Shown here: positions 1 through 8,498 of the stretch, one piece after another
Layout of the letters: every line of letters begins with the position of its first letter
Position numbering within the stretch: position 1 is the stretch's first letter
DNA from: Vibrio ouci
Lineage (GTDB): Bacteria; Pseudomonadota; Gammaproteobacteria; Enterobacterales; Vibrionaceae
DNA length: 50,306 nucleotides
Assembly (NCBI RefSeq): GCF_004551525.1
Contig: NZ_SATR01000034.1
Span: 1-50,306 of the forward strand
Direction: 5' to 3'
Notes under the pieces: model-generated
What the model was told of the DNA's origin: nothing
Seen by the model: only the letters and a program-made list of their open reading frames with translations
The model's database searches: none
Program-made: the position numbers and the translations under genes

Positions 1-68
1 ACGACAGACTCATAGTCTGTAGCATCTTCAATCGTTTCATGAGCCAGTACTAATTCTTGAGCCAACAT
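1..68 (-). CDS. Possible 5' end of a CDS running off the window
   Basis: An ATG on the minus strand opens a frame of 22 codons that stays open to the window edge (begins MLAQELVLAHETIEDATDYE). I do not recognise the product. The ATG follows directly on the T-tract of a strong hairpin, and the only ribosome-site-like sequence (GTGGGGA) lies inside that hairpin's 3' arm. The next in-frame codons upstream include a TAG, so the gene cannot start earlier. It could equally be a chance frame downstream of a plain terminator. Confidence 0.3.
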   Translation of the reverse strand, partial: MLAQELVLAHETIEDATDYESV

Positions 69-100
69 AAAAAATCCCCACTAACTTTGTTAGTGGGGAT
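69..100 (-). terminator. Strong intrinsic terminator or attenuator hairpin
   Basis: Perfect 12-bp arms at 74-85 and 89-100 (ATCCCCACTAAC / GTTAGTGGGGAT) with a 3-nt loop are followed on the minus strand by a run of six T. It would end transcripts from the VOC gene. Because a possible start codon at 66-68 abuts the T-run, it may instead attenuate or sequester the start of the next gene. Confidence 0.8.
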
Positions 101-213
101 TATCATACGTCCCGAAGATCATTCAAGTCTCTAAACCGATCGGCATTATCTCATCTGAGAGGCGTTTTAGTTATCCCTACGGTAGCTCGTACCATTATCT
201 ATATTGTTCTTAT

Positions 214-633
214 CTACACGGTCATATTGCGCTTTTTAGGATCATCGGTTAGATACTCGACAAACTCAATTTCAAACCCTGCTGGGTCGACGAAGTAAAC
301 ATTCTTGCGATAAGGCTCTTCTGCGCCATCTTTCGCAATTGGGAACCCTGCCTCTACTAACCTTTCAATGACTGAGTCGATGTTGTTTGTCACGTAAGCA
401 AAATGCGCGAGTCCGACTTGATGCCCTGCTAAATATCTATTTTCGCCTTCGCCGTGGTCACTGAGCGCAATGTATTGGTATTCATCACCAAAATGGAGCC
501 AGTTACGAGGCTTACCAGACCACTCACCTTGGCCTTCATCACGCACGTACCAATGTGGAAACGCCGCTTGATAGAATTTGAGCATTTCTGGAATATCTTT
601 TACGACCAAATTTACATGTTCTAGTTGAATCAT
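214..633 (-). CDS. VOC-family (glyoxalase/bleomycin-resistance fold) protein
   Basis: This 139-residue protein has the two βαβββ repeats of the vicinal-oxygen-chelate superfamily. Likely metal ligands are H6 (LEHVNL), H77 (LAHFAY) and E123 in the C-terminal EIEFVEY strand, with FVDPAGFEIEF as the typical closing motif. Such single-domain proteins include glyoxalases, thiol transferases and dioxygenases; the substrate cannot be read from sequence. AAGGAG lies 7 nt before the ATG. The promoter carries a near-consensus SoxR operator at 694-711, pointing to induction by redox-cycling compounds, which suggests detoxification. It lies downstream of the phospholipase D gene on the same strand but has its own promoter. 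Confidence 0.85.
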   Translation of the reverse strand: MIQLEHVNLVVKDIPEMLKFYQAAFPHWYVRDEGQGEWSGKPRNWLHFGDEYQYIALSDHGEGENRYLAGHQVGLAHFAYVTNNIDSVIERLVEAGFPIAKDGAEEPYRKNVYFVDPAGFEIEFVEYLTDDPKKRNMTV

Positions 634-684
634 AACGCTCTCCTTAGGTTATTCATTTTTGATTCGTTTTAAGCAACTGAGAAC

Positions 685-715
685 ATGCTAATACCTCAAG
701 TTAAGTTGAGGTAAA
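685..715 (-). promoter_or_regulatory. SoxR-type operator/promoter for the VOC gene
   Basis: The palindrome CCTCAAGTTAAGTTGAGG at 694-711 differs at one position from the known SoxR box CCTCAAGTTAACTTGAGG. Read on the minus strand it sits between a -35 element TTTACC (710-715) and a -10 element TAGCAT (685-690). The spacing is exactly 19 bp, the over-long spacer typical of MerR/SoxR-activated promoters such as soxS. The VOC start codon is about 50 bp downstream. Confidence 0.75.
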
Positions 716-732
716 GGGCTAATTTCAATTTT

Positions 733-2262
733 TTATAGATATTTTTCAATCGGCAATAATTGTAGGAATCCAGACTGCATCCGACGCCATTTTCCTGTTT
801 CAGGCTCCTTGTCCCATTCACTGTCCCCTGATAGCCAATAGACGTCGCCATCTTTAAGTTCCAAGCGCCAACTGTTGTCATCGGTCAGAGCTTGTTCCAT
901 CTTCTCATTAAGTGCCTTAGCAACCTCTTGATCATTAATCACAAGGATCGACTCGGTATTCAGATAGGTTGAGCGCAGGTTAAAGTTAAACGAACCAATA
1001 GAGGCAATACGATCATCAATCACAAGTGACTTAGTGTGAAGCCCATAAGCAACAGACGGCGCACATTTAGTGCTATCTTTTGTCGACTCTACACACAGCT
1101 CGCTGTCAGGTTTGAGTTCATACAGGTCAATGCCATGCTCCAGCATATCTTGCCTGCGGCCCGCATACGCAGAATGGTTAGTCACAAGATCGTTAGATGC
1201 CATTGAGTTGGTCAGCGCTTTAACATCAACGCCAGTTTGCTCAAGATTTTGCCACTCTTCTAGCTGACTGTCATCAAACACCAAATAGGCAGATTCCATA
1301 ATAACGCTATCCGTTGCGCTATCGACTAACTCAGACAAGTACTGCGCAGTGCGCTTTGGTGTATCGGTATCACTGACCTCTGCTGGGATAGGCTCATCAT
1401 AAACATAGCTTGCGTCTACCCAGTGCGCCCCTTGCATTACGTCGGTCAACAAGCGTGATGCATCGGATGGGTTGTCTGGTAACGATGGGTAGCTTGTATA
1501 ACTCGGTTTGGCTATTTGATCTGAGGTAGGCAACGAAGTATCAACCTCGCCCCCTAACAGCTCTACTGGGTACGCCCAACGGCTGTTCCAGTATTCAACA
1601 AACCCAGACTGTATATCACTTACGACATCACCACTAACTAATACATCTCGATCTTTAAAGTTAATCTGCTCGGAAAGATCAAAGTACTCGTCGCCAATGT
1701 TTCGGCCACCGACAATTGAATATGCCCCATCGACTGTGAATGACTTATTGTGCATACGACGATTTAAGCGAGAAAAGTCACCTAAGAAGTTCAACCATTT
1801 AGTCACGCCGCGCCTTGTTGGGATTGGATTAAACACCCGGATTTCGATATTGGGGTGGGCATCCAGCGCCGTGAGCAAATCTTCACGCTCATTGAGGTTA
1901 ATGTCATCCAGCATCACACGAACTTTAACCCCGCGATCCGCAGCAGCGTACAAGCGATTGGCGAGGTACAACCCCGATACATCTGAGTTCCAAATATAGT
2001 ATTGAATATCAATGGTGTGCTCCGCCAGCTCGACTAAAGCGAGCCTTTGAGCAAGCGCATCCCAACCACTCTCTTGCAGCACCACTGCACTTTCGGTTTC
2101 ACTAACATCACTCAGTTCAGACTTCGCACTGAGTTGAGACAAGGTGCTGGTTGCAAAGATCACAGGTTCGTTTGAGTGAACCACTTGTTCTGGCAAAGAG
2201 CCACAGCCAGCAAGGGAGAGAACAGCAAGAGCAATAACAGCGCTACGCTTAAGATTAGGCAT
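733..2262 (-). CDS. Phospholipase D-family lipoprotein
   Basis: This 509-residue protein has a lipoprotein signal peptide with lipobox LAGC (C20), so it is probably anchored in the envelope. Two HKD catalytic motifs are intact: H171-x-K173-x4-D178 in HNKSFTVD and H409-x-K411-x4-D416 in HTKSLVID, each followed by the GG/GS-x-N segment of the family. The pair forms one active site that cleaves phosphodiesters. The subfamily holds uncharacterised bacterial PLD proteins related to cardiolipin synthase/phosphatidyltransferase folds, so hydrolase or transphosphatidylase activity are both possible. A terminator upstream separates it from the protease genes, so it is probably its own unit. Confidence 0.88.
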   Translation of the reverse strand: MPNLKRSAVIALAVLSLAGCGSLPEQVVHSNEPVIFATSTLSQLSAKSELSDVSETESAVVLQESGWDALAQRLALVELAEHTIDIQYYIWNSDVSGLYLANRLYAAADRGVKVRVMLDDINLNEREDLLTALDAHPNIEIRVFNPIPTRRGVTKWLNFLGDFSRLNRRMHNKSFTVDGAYSIVGGRNIGDEYFDLSEQINFKDRDVLVSGDVVSDIQSGFVEYWNSRWAYPVELLGGEVDTSLPTSDQIAKPSYTSYPSLPDNPSDASRLLTDVMQGAHWVDASYVYDEPIPAEVSDTDTPKRTAQYLSELVDSATDSVIMESAYLVFDDSQLEEWQNLEQTGVDVKALTNSMASNDLVTNHSAYAGRRQDMLEHGIDLYELKPDSELCVESTKDSTKCAPSVAYGLHTKSLVIDDRIASIGSFNFNLRSTYLNTESILVINDQEVAKALNEKMEQALTDDNSWRLELKDGDVYWLSGDSEWDKEPETGKWRRMQSGFLQLLPIEKYL

Positions 2263-2357
2263 TAAATCAATTCCATGTGCTTATCTACTAAGTTCAATAC
2301 TAAACTAAGACTGCTCAAACAGCACATTGCAAATTCGAAAACACCTGATAAACAAAG

Positions 2358-2383
2358 AAAAAGGCGAACACTTGGTTCGCCTT
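2358..2383 (-). terminator. Terminator after the protease/propeptide genes
   Basis: Arms AAGGCGAAC (2361-2369) and GTTCGCCTT (2375-2383) with a 5-nt loop are followed on the minus strand by a short T-run. It lies 7 bp beyond the stop codon of the small propeptide-like gene. Confidence 0.75.
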
Positions 2384-2389
2384 ATGCTG

Positions 2390-2737
2390 TTACGGACTCA
2401 ACAATTTCCTTATTGGTTCCTGTTCGGTGTACTCAACGGCAGGGTTGTCATTGAGCGCTTCAACGCTTTCACTCGCTCCGGTCACAACCAAAACTTGCTC
2501 ATTGTCTAACGTTTCGACCACCTCTAAACCGCTCGCTAATAGCAACTCCCTCACCTGTTGCTCTTTACCTTGCTTGTATTTCACAAAATAACGTGCACTT
2601 TGCTGGTCAGCAAGTTCAAGACGAGTATCTATCAGAGGAAACCCTTGATTGTTTGCTGCTGCCACATTACTACTCGCAAACCCAATCGTTGGAACAAGTA
2701 GCAGCGATAATAGTGTGAGTATCGTTTTGTTATTCAC
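2390..2737 (-). CDS. Secreted free-standing subtilase-propeptide-like protein (candidate protease inhibitor)
   Basis: About 115 residues from the chosen GTG (2735-2737), which has AAGGAG 5 nt upstream; another GTG at 2741-2743 directly abuts that site and is less likely. A signal peptide ends near IGFASS. The mature part resembles the inhibitor I9/propeptide domain of the upstream protease. ARYFVKYKQG matches TKYIVKFKED, and the C-terminal VEYTEQEPIRKLLS matches VEYVEVDPPRYLLSE. No protease domain follows. The ribosome site overlaps the protease stop codon, so translation is probably coupled. Stand-alone I9 proteins are known inhibitors or folding helpers of subtilases; that this one acts on its neighbour is inference. 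Confidence 0.75.
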   Translation of the reverse strand: MNNKTILTLLSLLLVPTIGFASSNVAAANNQGFPLIDTRLELADQQSARYFVKYKQGKEQQVRELLLASGLEVVETLDNEQVLVVTGASESVEALNDNPAVEYTEQEPIRKLLSP

Positions 2738-2746
2738 TGTCACTCC

Positions 2747-4768
2747 TTACGGAAACGTCAATGACCATCGGTTTAAAGTACCTACATCTCTTCTGGCACT
2801 GTCGACTACTTTTAGTTCCCAAACGCCAAATGAATCAAACCCAGAGAAATCAACTTGATAACTGGTTTGGATATCGTTGCGACTGCCACCCGAATAGTCA
2901 TGTAGCACTACTTGACCACCGTCAGGGGACGTTAGCGTTACTCTAAGATCACCGATGTAGGTATGGCTGATATCAAGGTCAACGGTAACAACGCCTGAAT
3001 CCCCTGAACGATCGGCATTAAGGCCGCTAGTCACGCCTTTCGCATTGTTGTCTGGGATTGATTCGCGTGTCTCATTGACGTAGGCATTCGTATCAGTGCC
3101 GCCCGAGCCTTCACACCCTTGTGCAAGGTACTCTTTTGCTGCGTCAGCATTGACCAGACCATAACCGGTTCGGTTATCTCGGCCTGCAACATCAATATCT
3201 GTAGCAGTTTTGGTTAATGCGTTACGAATTTGGCTCGCGGTACAGCTTGGGTAGTAGCTCCATACTAAGCCAGCCACACCCGTTACATGCGGCGTTGCCA
3301 TTGAAGTACCGTTGTAATATTCGTAGTCTTTTCCTAGCTCGGTAGAGACCGTGATCTCTTGACCGATATAAGCCTGTAGCTCTTGACCAAATTGGCGATC
3401 AACAGTGACAGACACCATACGCGCCGTATCATTTTGATCGACTAAGAAAGGATTCTGCAGTCCAGGTAATTCAGAATTACTGTATACCACAGTCGCACTT
3501 GCGCCAGCATCGTAACACGCTTGCACGGCATCAATTTCAGGATAGCTCCCTGAACCTTGGTTACCGATTCGCTCAACTAAACAGATTTTGTTGGTCATAT
3601 CTTCACAGACAAAGCTGCCACTTGAAGCATCACAACTTGCCAGTACACCCGTAAACGAACCCGCAACAGGTTCTGGAGTGTAGCTACCACTTCTCTGTAC
3701 CAATCGGTTGTGAGGTACAACGCCACGTTCAAACTGACTCACACCATCAAGGTAGATGTCAGACAATTTGCCTTCTCCGACGGTTACCGTAGAAAGAATC
3801 GCCACACCCGGCCCAGAGATTTCGACCTGATCCGTTGCTTGTGAAAACGCCGCATGGTCGTTATTGGTATCCGTTGCTGCTACTGACATTACGGAATCGT
3901 AAGAGGCAGGATAGCTGTGTGCGGTATTACCATCATTACCTGCTGCAGCAATTAGCAGCACGCCTTGATCGTAAATGCGCTTAAGTGCATTTTGCTCAGT
4001 AACGCTTGATTGGCTACCACCTAAGCTCATGTTCACTACGTTCGCGCCATTGTCTGCACAGGTTTGAATCGCTTTCACTAAGCTTGATGAGTACCCCCAA
4101 CCCGCTTCGTTGAACACTTTGACAATATGCAGGTTTACATTTTGATTTGGCATTACCCCCTTAATGCCTTCGGTATTCGCAATCGCTGCAATGGTTCCCG
4201 CCACGTGAGTGCCATGCGCATTGTTGTTACCAGGAGAACTCCAAGAACCCGTACCGCTATCATTGGTCCCGTCAACTCGGTTACCACTTAGGTCGTTATG
4301 CGCTAAGTCGTAACCCGAGTCGATAATACACACCGTGCGATTGCCTGCATTGCTATCATCCAGTAGCTGAGCATTCACAGCGGTATAACCCCACGGAACT
4401 GTTTCACTAAGTAGATAGCGAGGCGGATCGACCTCCACGTATTCCACGTCGCTACGGTTACTGAGTTGGTTCAATTTCGAGTTGTCGATTTCAATACTGT
4501 AGATTGATTGGTCACCTAACTTTTCGACTTGATTGGCATCGAGTTGTTCCAATACCGACTCTTGCACAATACGCGGTCCAAAGAAGCGACTGTTCGCCAA
4601 TGTGGAAGGCGTTGATGAATCTTCTTTAAACTTGACTATATATTTCGTCGGCAGATTCGATTCATCGAACCCAGTTAAAGAAGCGTACGTTGACGTTGGT
4701 AGTACTAGCGCTGCTGCGACTGCAGTCGTTGATAGCAGGCCTTTTGTTATTTTTGATGTGTGATGCAT
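2747..4768 (-). CDS. Secreted S8 (subtilisin-family) serine protease with PA and P domains
   Basis: This 673-residue preproenzyme has these parts in order. A signal peptide (about 1-29) is followed by an I9 propeptide (about 41-118). The S8 catalytic domain has D150 (CIIDSGYD), H185 (NAHGTHVAGT), oxyanion N278 (AAAGNDG) and S489 (NGTSMATPH). A PA-type insert (about 360-470) lies between the Asn and Ser blocks. A C-terminal proprotein-convertase P domain (about 560-673, ending RWSLTF) closes the protein. All catalytic residues are present. It should be exported, self-processed and released as an extracellular protease. The next gene, 9 bp away, encodes a propeptide-like protein, and divergent tlh encodes a secreted phospholipase. 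Confidence 0.93.
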   Translation of the reverse strand: MHHTSKITKGLLSTTAVAAALVLPTSTYASLTGFDESNLPTKYIVKFKEDSSTPSTLANSRFFGPRIVQESVLEQLDANQVEKLGDQSIYSIEIDNSKLNQLSNRSDVEYVEVDPPRYLLSETVPWGYTAVNAQLLDDSNAGNRTVCIIDSGYDLAHNDLSGNRVDGTNDSGTGSWSSPGNNNAHGTHVAGTIAAIANTEGIKGVMPNQNVNLHIVKVFNEAGWGYSSSLVKAIQTCADNGANVVNMSLGGSQSSVTEQNALKRIYDQGVLLIAAAGNDGNTAHSYPASYDSVMSVAATDTNNDHAAFSQATDQVEISGPGVAILSTVTVGEGKLSDIYLDGVSQFERGVVPHNRLVQRSGSYTPEPVAGSFTGVLASCDASSGSFVCEDMTNKICLVERIGNQGSGSYPEIDAVQACYDAGASATVVYSNSELPGLQNPFLVDQNDTARMVSVTVDRQFGQELQAYIGQEITVSTELGKDYEYYNGTSMATPHVTGVAGLVWSYYPSCTASQIRNALTKTATDIDVAGRDNRTGYGLVNADAAKEYLAQGCEGSGGTDTNAYVNETRESIPDNNAKGVTSGLNADRSGDSGVVTVDLDISHTYIGDLRVTLTSPDGGQVVLHDYSGGSRNDIQTSYQVDFSGFDSFGVWELKVVDSARRDVGTLNRWSLTFP

Positions 4769-5194
4769 TTTGCCTTATTCCTTTTGAGACAATTTTATTC
4801 ACTAAATGTTAATTAATAGTCACTTAGTGCAAATCTGAGTGACCTGCATAGCTATAATTCACAGCCTCAAAATGCCAACACATTTACATCCTGAATGGAT
4901 AAATTTGAACAAAAGATCTTCAAAGCAACACTTTCCGTTAACACTAATTAACTAATATTTTCCTTATAAAGCAATCACTTAATAACAAATGCACTGCATC
5001 ATTACTTATCATAATTGAGTAAATATTCTAAATGAGAGGGATTATTGATATTTACTAAATCTATTGAAAGTAGATCTTCAACCCAAAGATGAAATATTCA
5101 GTCTATGGATATTTGACATATTAGAGTATTTAGTCAGAAACTGGCCTTTAGATGAGAGAACTTCTCATTTATTGCGACTGATAACGAGACTATT
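4769..5194. other. Divergent AT-rich intergenic region between protease and tlh
   Basis: This 426-bp region holds no credible ORF and must carry the promoters of both secreted-enzyme genes. It is strongly AT-rich. TTATTGATA at 5042-5050 resembles one half of a LuxR/HapR-family quorum-sensing site but the other half is poor. No other clear operator was recognised. Confidence 0.5.
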
Positions 5195-6445
5195 ATGAAT
5201 AGAACAATGATTTTATTGAGTGCTTTGCTGCCACTCACTGCAACCGCATCAGAAACCTCCGTCTCTCCAGAAATGGTTAGCTCTGCACAAGTTGAGAGCG
5301 CGAGAAGCAATCAAACCTATACTTATGTACGTTGTTGGTACCGGACCAGTTACTCTATAGATGAGCCTGCGACAGACTGGGAATGGGCCGAAAACCCTGA
5401 TGGTAGTTACTTCACTATTGATGGGTATTGGTGGAGTGCCGTCTCTTTCAAAAACATGTTTTATACCGACACACCACAAAGTGTTATTCAGCAGCGCTGT
5501 GAGCAAACCTTAGATCTTGCTAACGACAACGCTGATATTACCTTCTTTGCTGCTGATAACCGTTTCTCCTACAACCATACAATTTGGAGCAATGACCCTG
5601 TGATGCAGCCATCGCAGATCAATAAAGTGGTCGCATTTGGTGATAGCCTCTCTGACACAGGTAACATCTTTAATGCCTCGCAGTGGCGCTTCCCTAATCC
5701 AAATAGCTGGTTCTTAGGTCATTTCTCTAACGGATTTGTTTGGACAGAGTACATCGCTAAAGCCAAAGGACTGCCTCTGTACAACTGGGCGGTTGGCGGC
5801 GCTGCAGGTGAAAACCAATACATCGCTCTAACTGGGGTTGGTGATCAAGTGTCTTCTTACTTAACTTACGCTAAGTTAGCTAAGAACTACCGACCAGAAA
5901 ACACCCTCTTCACATTAGAATTCGGCTTAAACGATTTTATGAACTACGGCCGTAGTGTAGCCGAAGTGAAGTCTGATTATGCCGAAGCTTTAATTCGTCT
6001 AACGGATGCAGGAGCGACTAATTTGCTCTTGATGACGTTGCCGGATGCGACGCGAGCTCCGCAGTTTAAATATTCGACCCAAGAGGAAATTGATGCGATC
6101 CGAGCGAAGATCGTTGAGATGAACGCCTTCATTAAATCGCAAGTCGATTACTATATTGCTCAAGGCTACACCATCACCTTGTACGACACTCATGCCTTGT
6201 TTGAAGAGTTAACCTCTGCACCGCAAGAACATGGCTTTGTTAACGCGAGTGAAGCATGTTTAGACATTAACCGTTCGTCTGCGGCTGATTATCTCTACAA
6301 CCATTCACTACGCTCTGAATGTGCTTATGAAGGTTCTGAGAAGTTCGTATTCTGGGATGTAACCCACCCTACGACCGCGACACATCGATACGTTGCAGAG
6401 AAGATGCTAGAAAGCAGCAATCAACTTTCTAATCATCCTTTCTAA
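5195..6445 (+). CDS. tlh: Thermolabile haemolysin (lecithin-dependent GDSL phospholipase)
   Basis: The 416-residue protein matches Vibrio TLH along its length as I recall it. It has a signal peptide ending near TATASE, a conserved N-terminal domain (TYTYVRCWYRTSY) and a C-terminal SGNH/GDSL hydrolase. Block I is FGDSLSDTGN with nucleophile S151, block II has G180 (HFSNGF), block III is GLND with N246, and block V is D388-V-T-H391. The enzyme is a secreted phospholipase A2/lysophospholipase that lyses erythrocytes in the presence of lecithin. The gene is monocistronic, ending at a bidirectional terminator. tlh is the classical species marker in V. parahaemolyticus, but homologues occur across the genus, so it does not fix the species. 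Confidence 0.96.
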   Translation: MNRTMILLSALLPLTATASETSVSPEMVSSAQVESARSNQTYTYVRCWYRTSYSIDEPATDWEWAENPDGSYFTIDGYWWSAVSFKNMFYTDTPQSVIQQRCEQTLDLANDNADITFFAADNRFSYNHTIWSNDPVMQPSQINKVVAFGDSLSDTGNIFNASQWRFPNPNSWFLGHFSNGFVWTEYIAKAKGLPLYNWAVGGAAGENQYIALTGVGDQVSSYLTYAKLAKNYRPENTLFTLEFGLNDFMNYGRSVAEVKSDYAEALIRLTDAGATNLLLMTLPDATRAPQFKYSTQEEIDAIRAKIVEMNAFIKSQVDYYIAQGYTITLYDTHALFEELTSAPQEHGFVNASEACLDINRSSAADYLYNHSLRSECAYEGSEKFVFWDVTHPTTATHRYVAEKMLESSNQLSNHPF

Positions 6446-6456
6446 TATCAGCGATT

Positions 6457-6487
6457 AAAAAAGGCGAGCTAACTAGCTCGCCTTTTT
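6457..6487. terminator. Bidirectional terminator between tlh and the thiolase gene
   Basis: Perfect 9-bp arms GGCGAGCTA (6463-6471) and TAGCTCGCC (6474-6482) are flanked by A-runs on the left and T-runs on the right. It can therefore stop transcription from both converging genes. Confidence 0.85.
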
Positions 6488-6488
6488 A

Positions 6489-7697
6489 TTAAACTCGTCT
6501 GATGATGATCGCCGTACCCATTCCGCCACCAATACACAAAGAGGCTAAACCTAGCTGAGTCTTTGAGCGAATAAGTTCGTAAATCAAGCTAGTGAGGATT
6601 CGCCCTCCGGAAGCCCCTATCGGATGCCCAAGCGCAATTGCTCCGCCATTAACGTTGGTCCTGTCAGCAAACCAGTTTTCTGACAATTGATGCTGCTTAG
6701 CTAAGCCTTTAATGACACCTAATGCTTGTGCGGCAAAAGCTTCATTGAGCTCTAAGCGTTCAATGTCACCCAACGTCAGCCCTGAACGTTCAAGTGCTTG
6801 CCCAACTGCTGGAATCGGACCTAAACCCATCACATCAGGTTCAACGCCACCTTGCCCTGTCGCCAGCACCTCAACTAGCGGGATTAACTGATATTGTTCT
6901 ACCGCTTGTTCACTGGCTAAGATTAACGCCACCGCACCATCATTGATGCCTGACGCGTTGCCCGCAGTGACACTGCCAGAACGTTCAAACGCAGGCTTCA
7001 GACTTGCCAATGCTTCCAGTGATGCATCGAACCTTGGGTGCTCATCAACCGCAAACTCAGACACATCTTTTCGAGTCTTGATACTGATCGGAACGATTTC
7101 ATCTTCAAAACGCTGCTGCTCTATCGCCGTTTGAGCTCTATGTTGGCTTGTTAGCGCAAACTGATCTTGTTCCTCGCGGCTAATCTGGTACCGTTTGGCG
7201 ACGTTCTCTGCGGTGATCCCCATATGAAAATCACCAAATGCATCAGTGAGGCCATCTTTGAGTAGCGAGTCAACCATCGCCATATCGCCTAATTTGTTGC
7301 CTTGGCGAGATTTTCCACTCATCACAAACGGGGCATTACTCATGCTTTCCATACCTGCTGCGACCACCAGATTCGCATCACCGGACTTAATCGCATTAAT
7401 ACCATTGAGCACAGTTTTCATACCGCTGCCACAAATCATATTCAGCGTATAAGCAGGCACCGTTGCCGGTATGCCAGCATGAATCGACGCTTGTCTGCCC
7501 ACCCCTTGACCTTGTCCTGCGCCCAGCACATTACCTGCGATAACTTCATCAACCCAATCCGGTTCGACATTGGCTTGTTTAAGCGCAGCTTTAATGGCTT
7601 CTGCGCCCAGTTCGACCGCAGAAACAGAACTTAAACTGCCAAGAAAAGAGCCAATTGCGGTTCGCTTTGCCGCGACAATATATACTTTTTGAGTCAT
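6489..7697 (-). CDS. Acetyl-CoA C-acetyltransferase (thiolase)
   Basis: The gene encodes 402 residues from the ATG at 7695-7697 (MTQKVYIV). A six-residue upstream extension to 7715 is unlikely because it would overlap the SDR gene. The thiolase triad is complete: C89 in NMICGSGMK, H358 in GHPIGASGG, and C388 in CIGGGMG. NEAFA, typical of the family, is present. It condenses or cleaves acetoacetyl-CoA/acetyl-CoA in the cytoplasm. The start lies 1 nt after the SDR stop codon (TAAGATG), so the two are probably co-translated. With the CoA-transferase and SDR it forms a C4-acid activation and cleavage set; either direction (PHB-type synthesis or acid catabolism) is chemically possible. Confidence 0.92.
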   Translation of the reverse strand: MTQKVYIVAAKRTAIGSFLGSLSSVSAVELGAEAIKAALKQANVEPDWVDEVIAGNVLGAGQGQGVGRQASIHAGIPATVPAYTLNMICGSGMKTVLNGINAIKSGDANLVVAAGMESMSNAPFVMSGKSRQGNKLGDMAMVDSLLKDGLTDAFGDFHMGITAENVAKRYQISREEQDQFALTSQHRAQTAIEQQRFEDEIVPISIKTRKDVSEFAVDEHPRFDASLEALASLKPAFERSGSVTAGNASGINDGAVALILASEQAVEQYQLIPLVEVLATGQGGVEPDVMGLGPIPAVGQALERSGLTLGDIERLELNEAFAAQALGVIKGLAKQHQLSENWFADRTNVNGGAIALGHPIGASGGRILTSLIYELIRSKTQLGLASLCIGGGMGTAIIIRRV

Positions 7698-7698
7698 C

Positions 7699-8433
7699 TT
7701 AAAGCACCAGTCCACCGTCGATCTTGAGCACTTGGCCAGTAATAAAGCTCGCCTTATCGCTGGCTAAAAACTCAACCCCATTGGTAATATCTTCGGGCGT
7801 GCCCATTCTGCCTAGTGGCGTTTTAGCTCTCATTAAATCGAGCACTTTTTCCGGCAAATTCTCAGTCATTGGCGTTGCGACAAACCCCGGAGCCACACAG
7901 TTTACGCGCACCTGAGCACCTTTGCGGGCAAACTCTTTAGCCCAGCCTTTCGTCATCGCAATCACACCACCTTTGGTCGCAGCGTAGTTACTTTGGCCGA
8001 TATTGCCGTCCGTTCCTACCACCGAAGACATGGTTACGATTGAGCCTGCGTTGTTCTCCATCATGATTGGCGCAATGGCTTGTGTGAGATTAAAGACCCC
8101 TTTTAGATTGACGTTGATCACCGCATCCCACTCATCTTCTGTCATTTTCTCTATGAGAGCGTCACGGGTAATGCCTGCATTATTCACCAAGACATCGATG
8201 CGGCTAAATTCAGCTTGAACCTGCTCCACCAGCTCAGATACCGCTTGGCGATCGCAAATGTTCATCACGACTGATGTGACGTTATTAACGCCCTCATAAG
8301 CAGCACTCAGTGCTTGCTCATTCATATCTAAGGCGTAAACCATCAACGCACCTTGGCTAGCAAATCGTTCAACAATCGCTTTACCTATTCCTTGAGCTGC
8401 ACCAGTAATGATGCACACTTTATTCTCAAACAT
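7699..8433 (-). CDS. Short-chain dehydrogenase/reductase (FabG/acetoacetyl-CoA reductase type)
   Basis: This 244-residue classical SDR has cofactor motif TGAAQGIG (10-17), NNAG, and active-site S-Y-K in SSVVG and YAATK, closing with TGQVLKIDGG. The TRDALIEKM segment after NNAG is typical of FabG and PhaB-type 3-oxoacyl reductases. The residues I would expect in D-3-hydroxybutyrate dehydrogenase are not evident. It most likely interconverts a 3-oxoacyl and a 3-hydroxyacyl thioester with NAD(P)H. AAGGA lies 8 nt before the ATG. It sits 65 bp after the CoA-transferase gene and abuts the thiolase gene. Confidence 0.88.
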   Translation of the reverse strand: MFENKVCIITGAAQGIGKAIVERFASQGALMVYALDMNEQALSAAYEGVNNVTSVVMNICDRQAVSELVEQVQAEFSRIDVLVNNAGITRDALIEKMTEDEWDAVINVNLKGVFNLTQAIAPIMMENNAGSIVTMSSVVGTDGNIGQSNYAATKGGVIAMTKGWAKEFARKGAQVRVNCVAPGFVATPMTENLPEKVLDLMRAKTPLGRMGTPEDITNGVEFLASDKASFITGQVLKIDGGLVL

Positions 8434-8498
8434 TTCTCTATCCTTTTTGTGTATGACTGCTTCACTAAACTGACAAGTTATGAGTATTTGACGGACAC

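Noticed and set aside
101..213. Riboswitch in the leader before the hairpin at 69-100
   Set aside because: I compared it with remembered lysine, glycine, TPP, purine, c-di-GMP, fluoride and SAM consensus features and found no convincing match.
1697..1999. 100-residue plus-strand ORF opposite the PLD gene
   Set aside because: It is the antisense shadow of a well-supported gene with no ribosome site or recognisable sequence; the same holds for the other ORFs inside long genes.
5042..5063. LuxR/HapR-type quorum-sensing operator before tlh
   Set aside because: TTATTGATA matches one half of the consensus but the other half has too many mismatches to claim a site.
7699..8433. D-3-hydroxybutyrate dehydrogenase (bdhA)
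   Set aside because: Context is tempting, but the sequence after NNAG and around the catalytic Tyr is of the FabG/PhaB kind.
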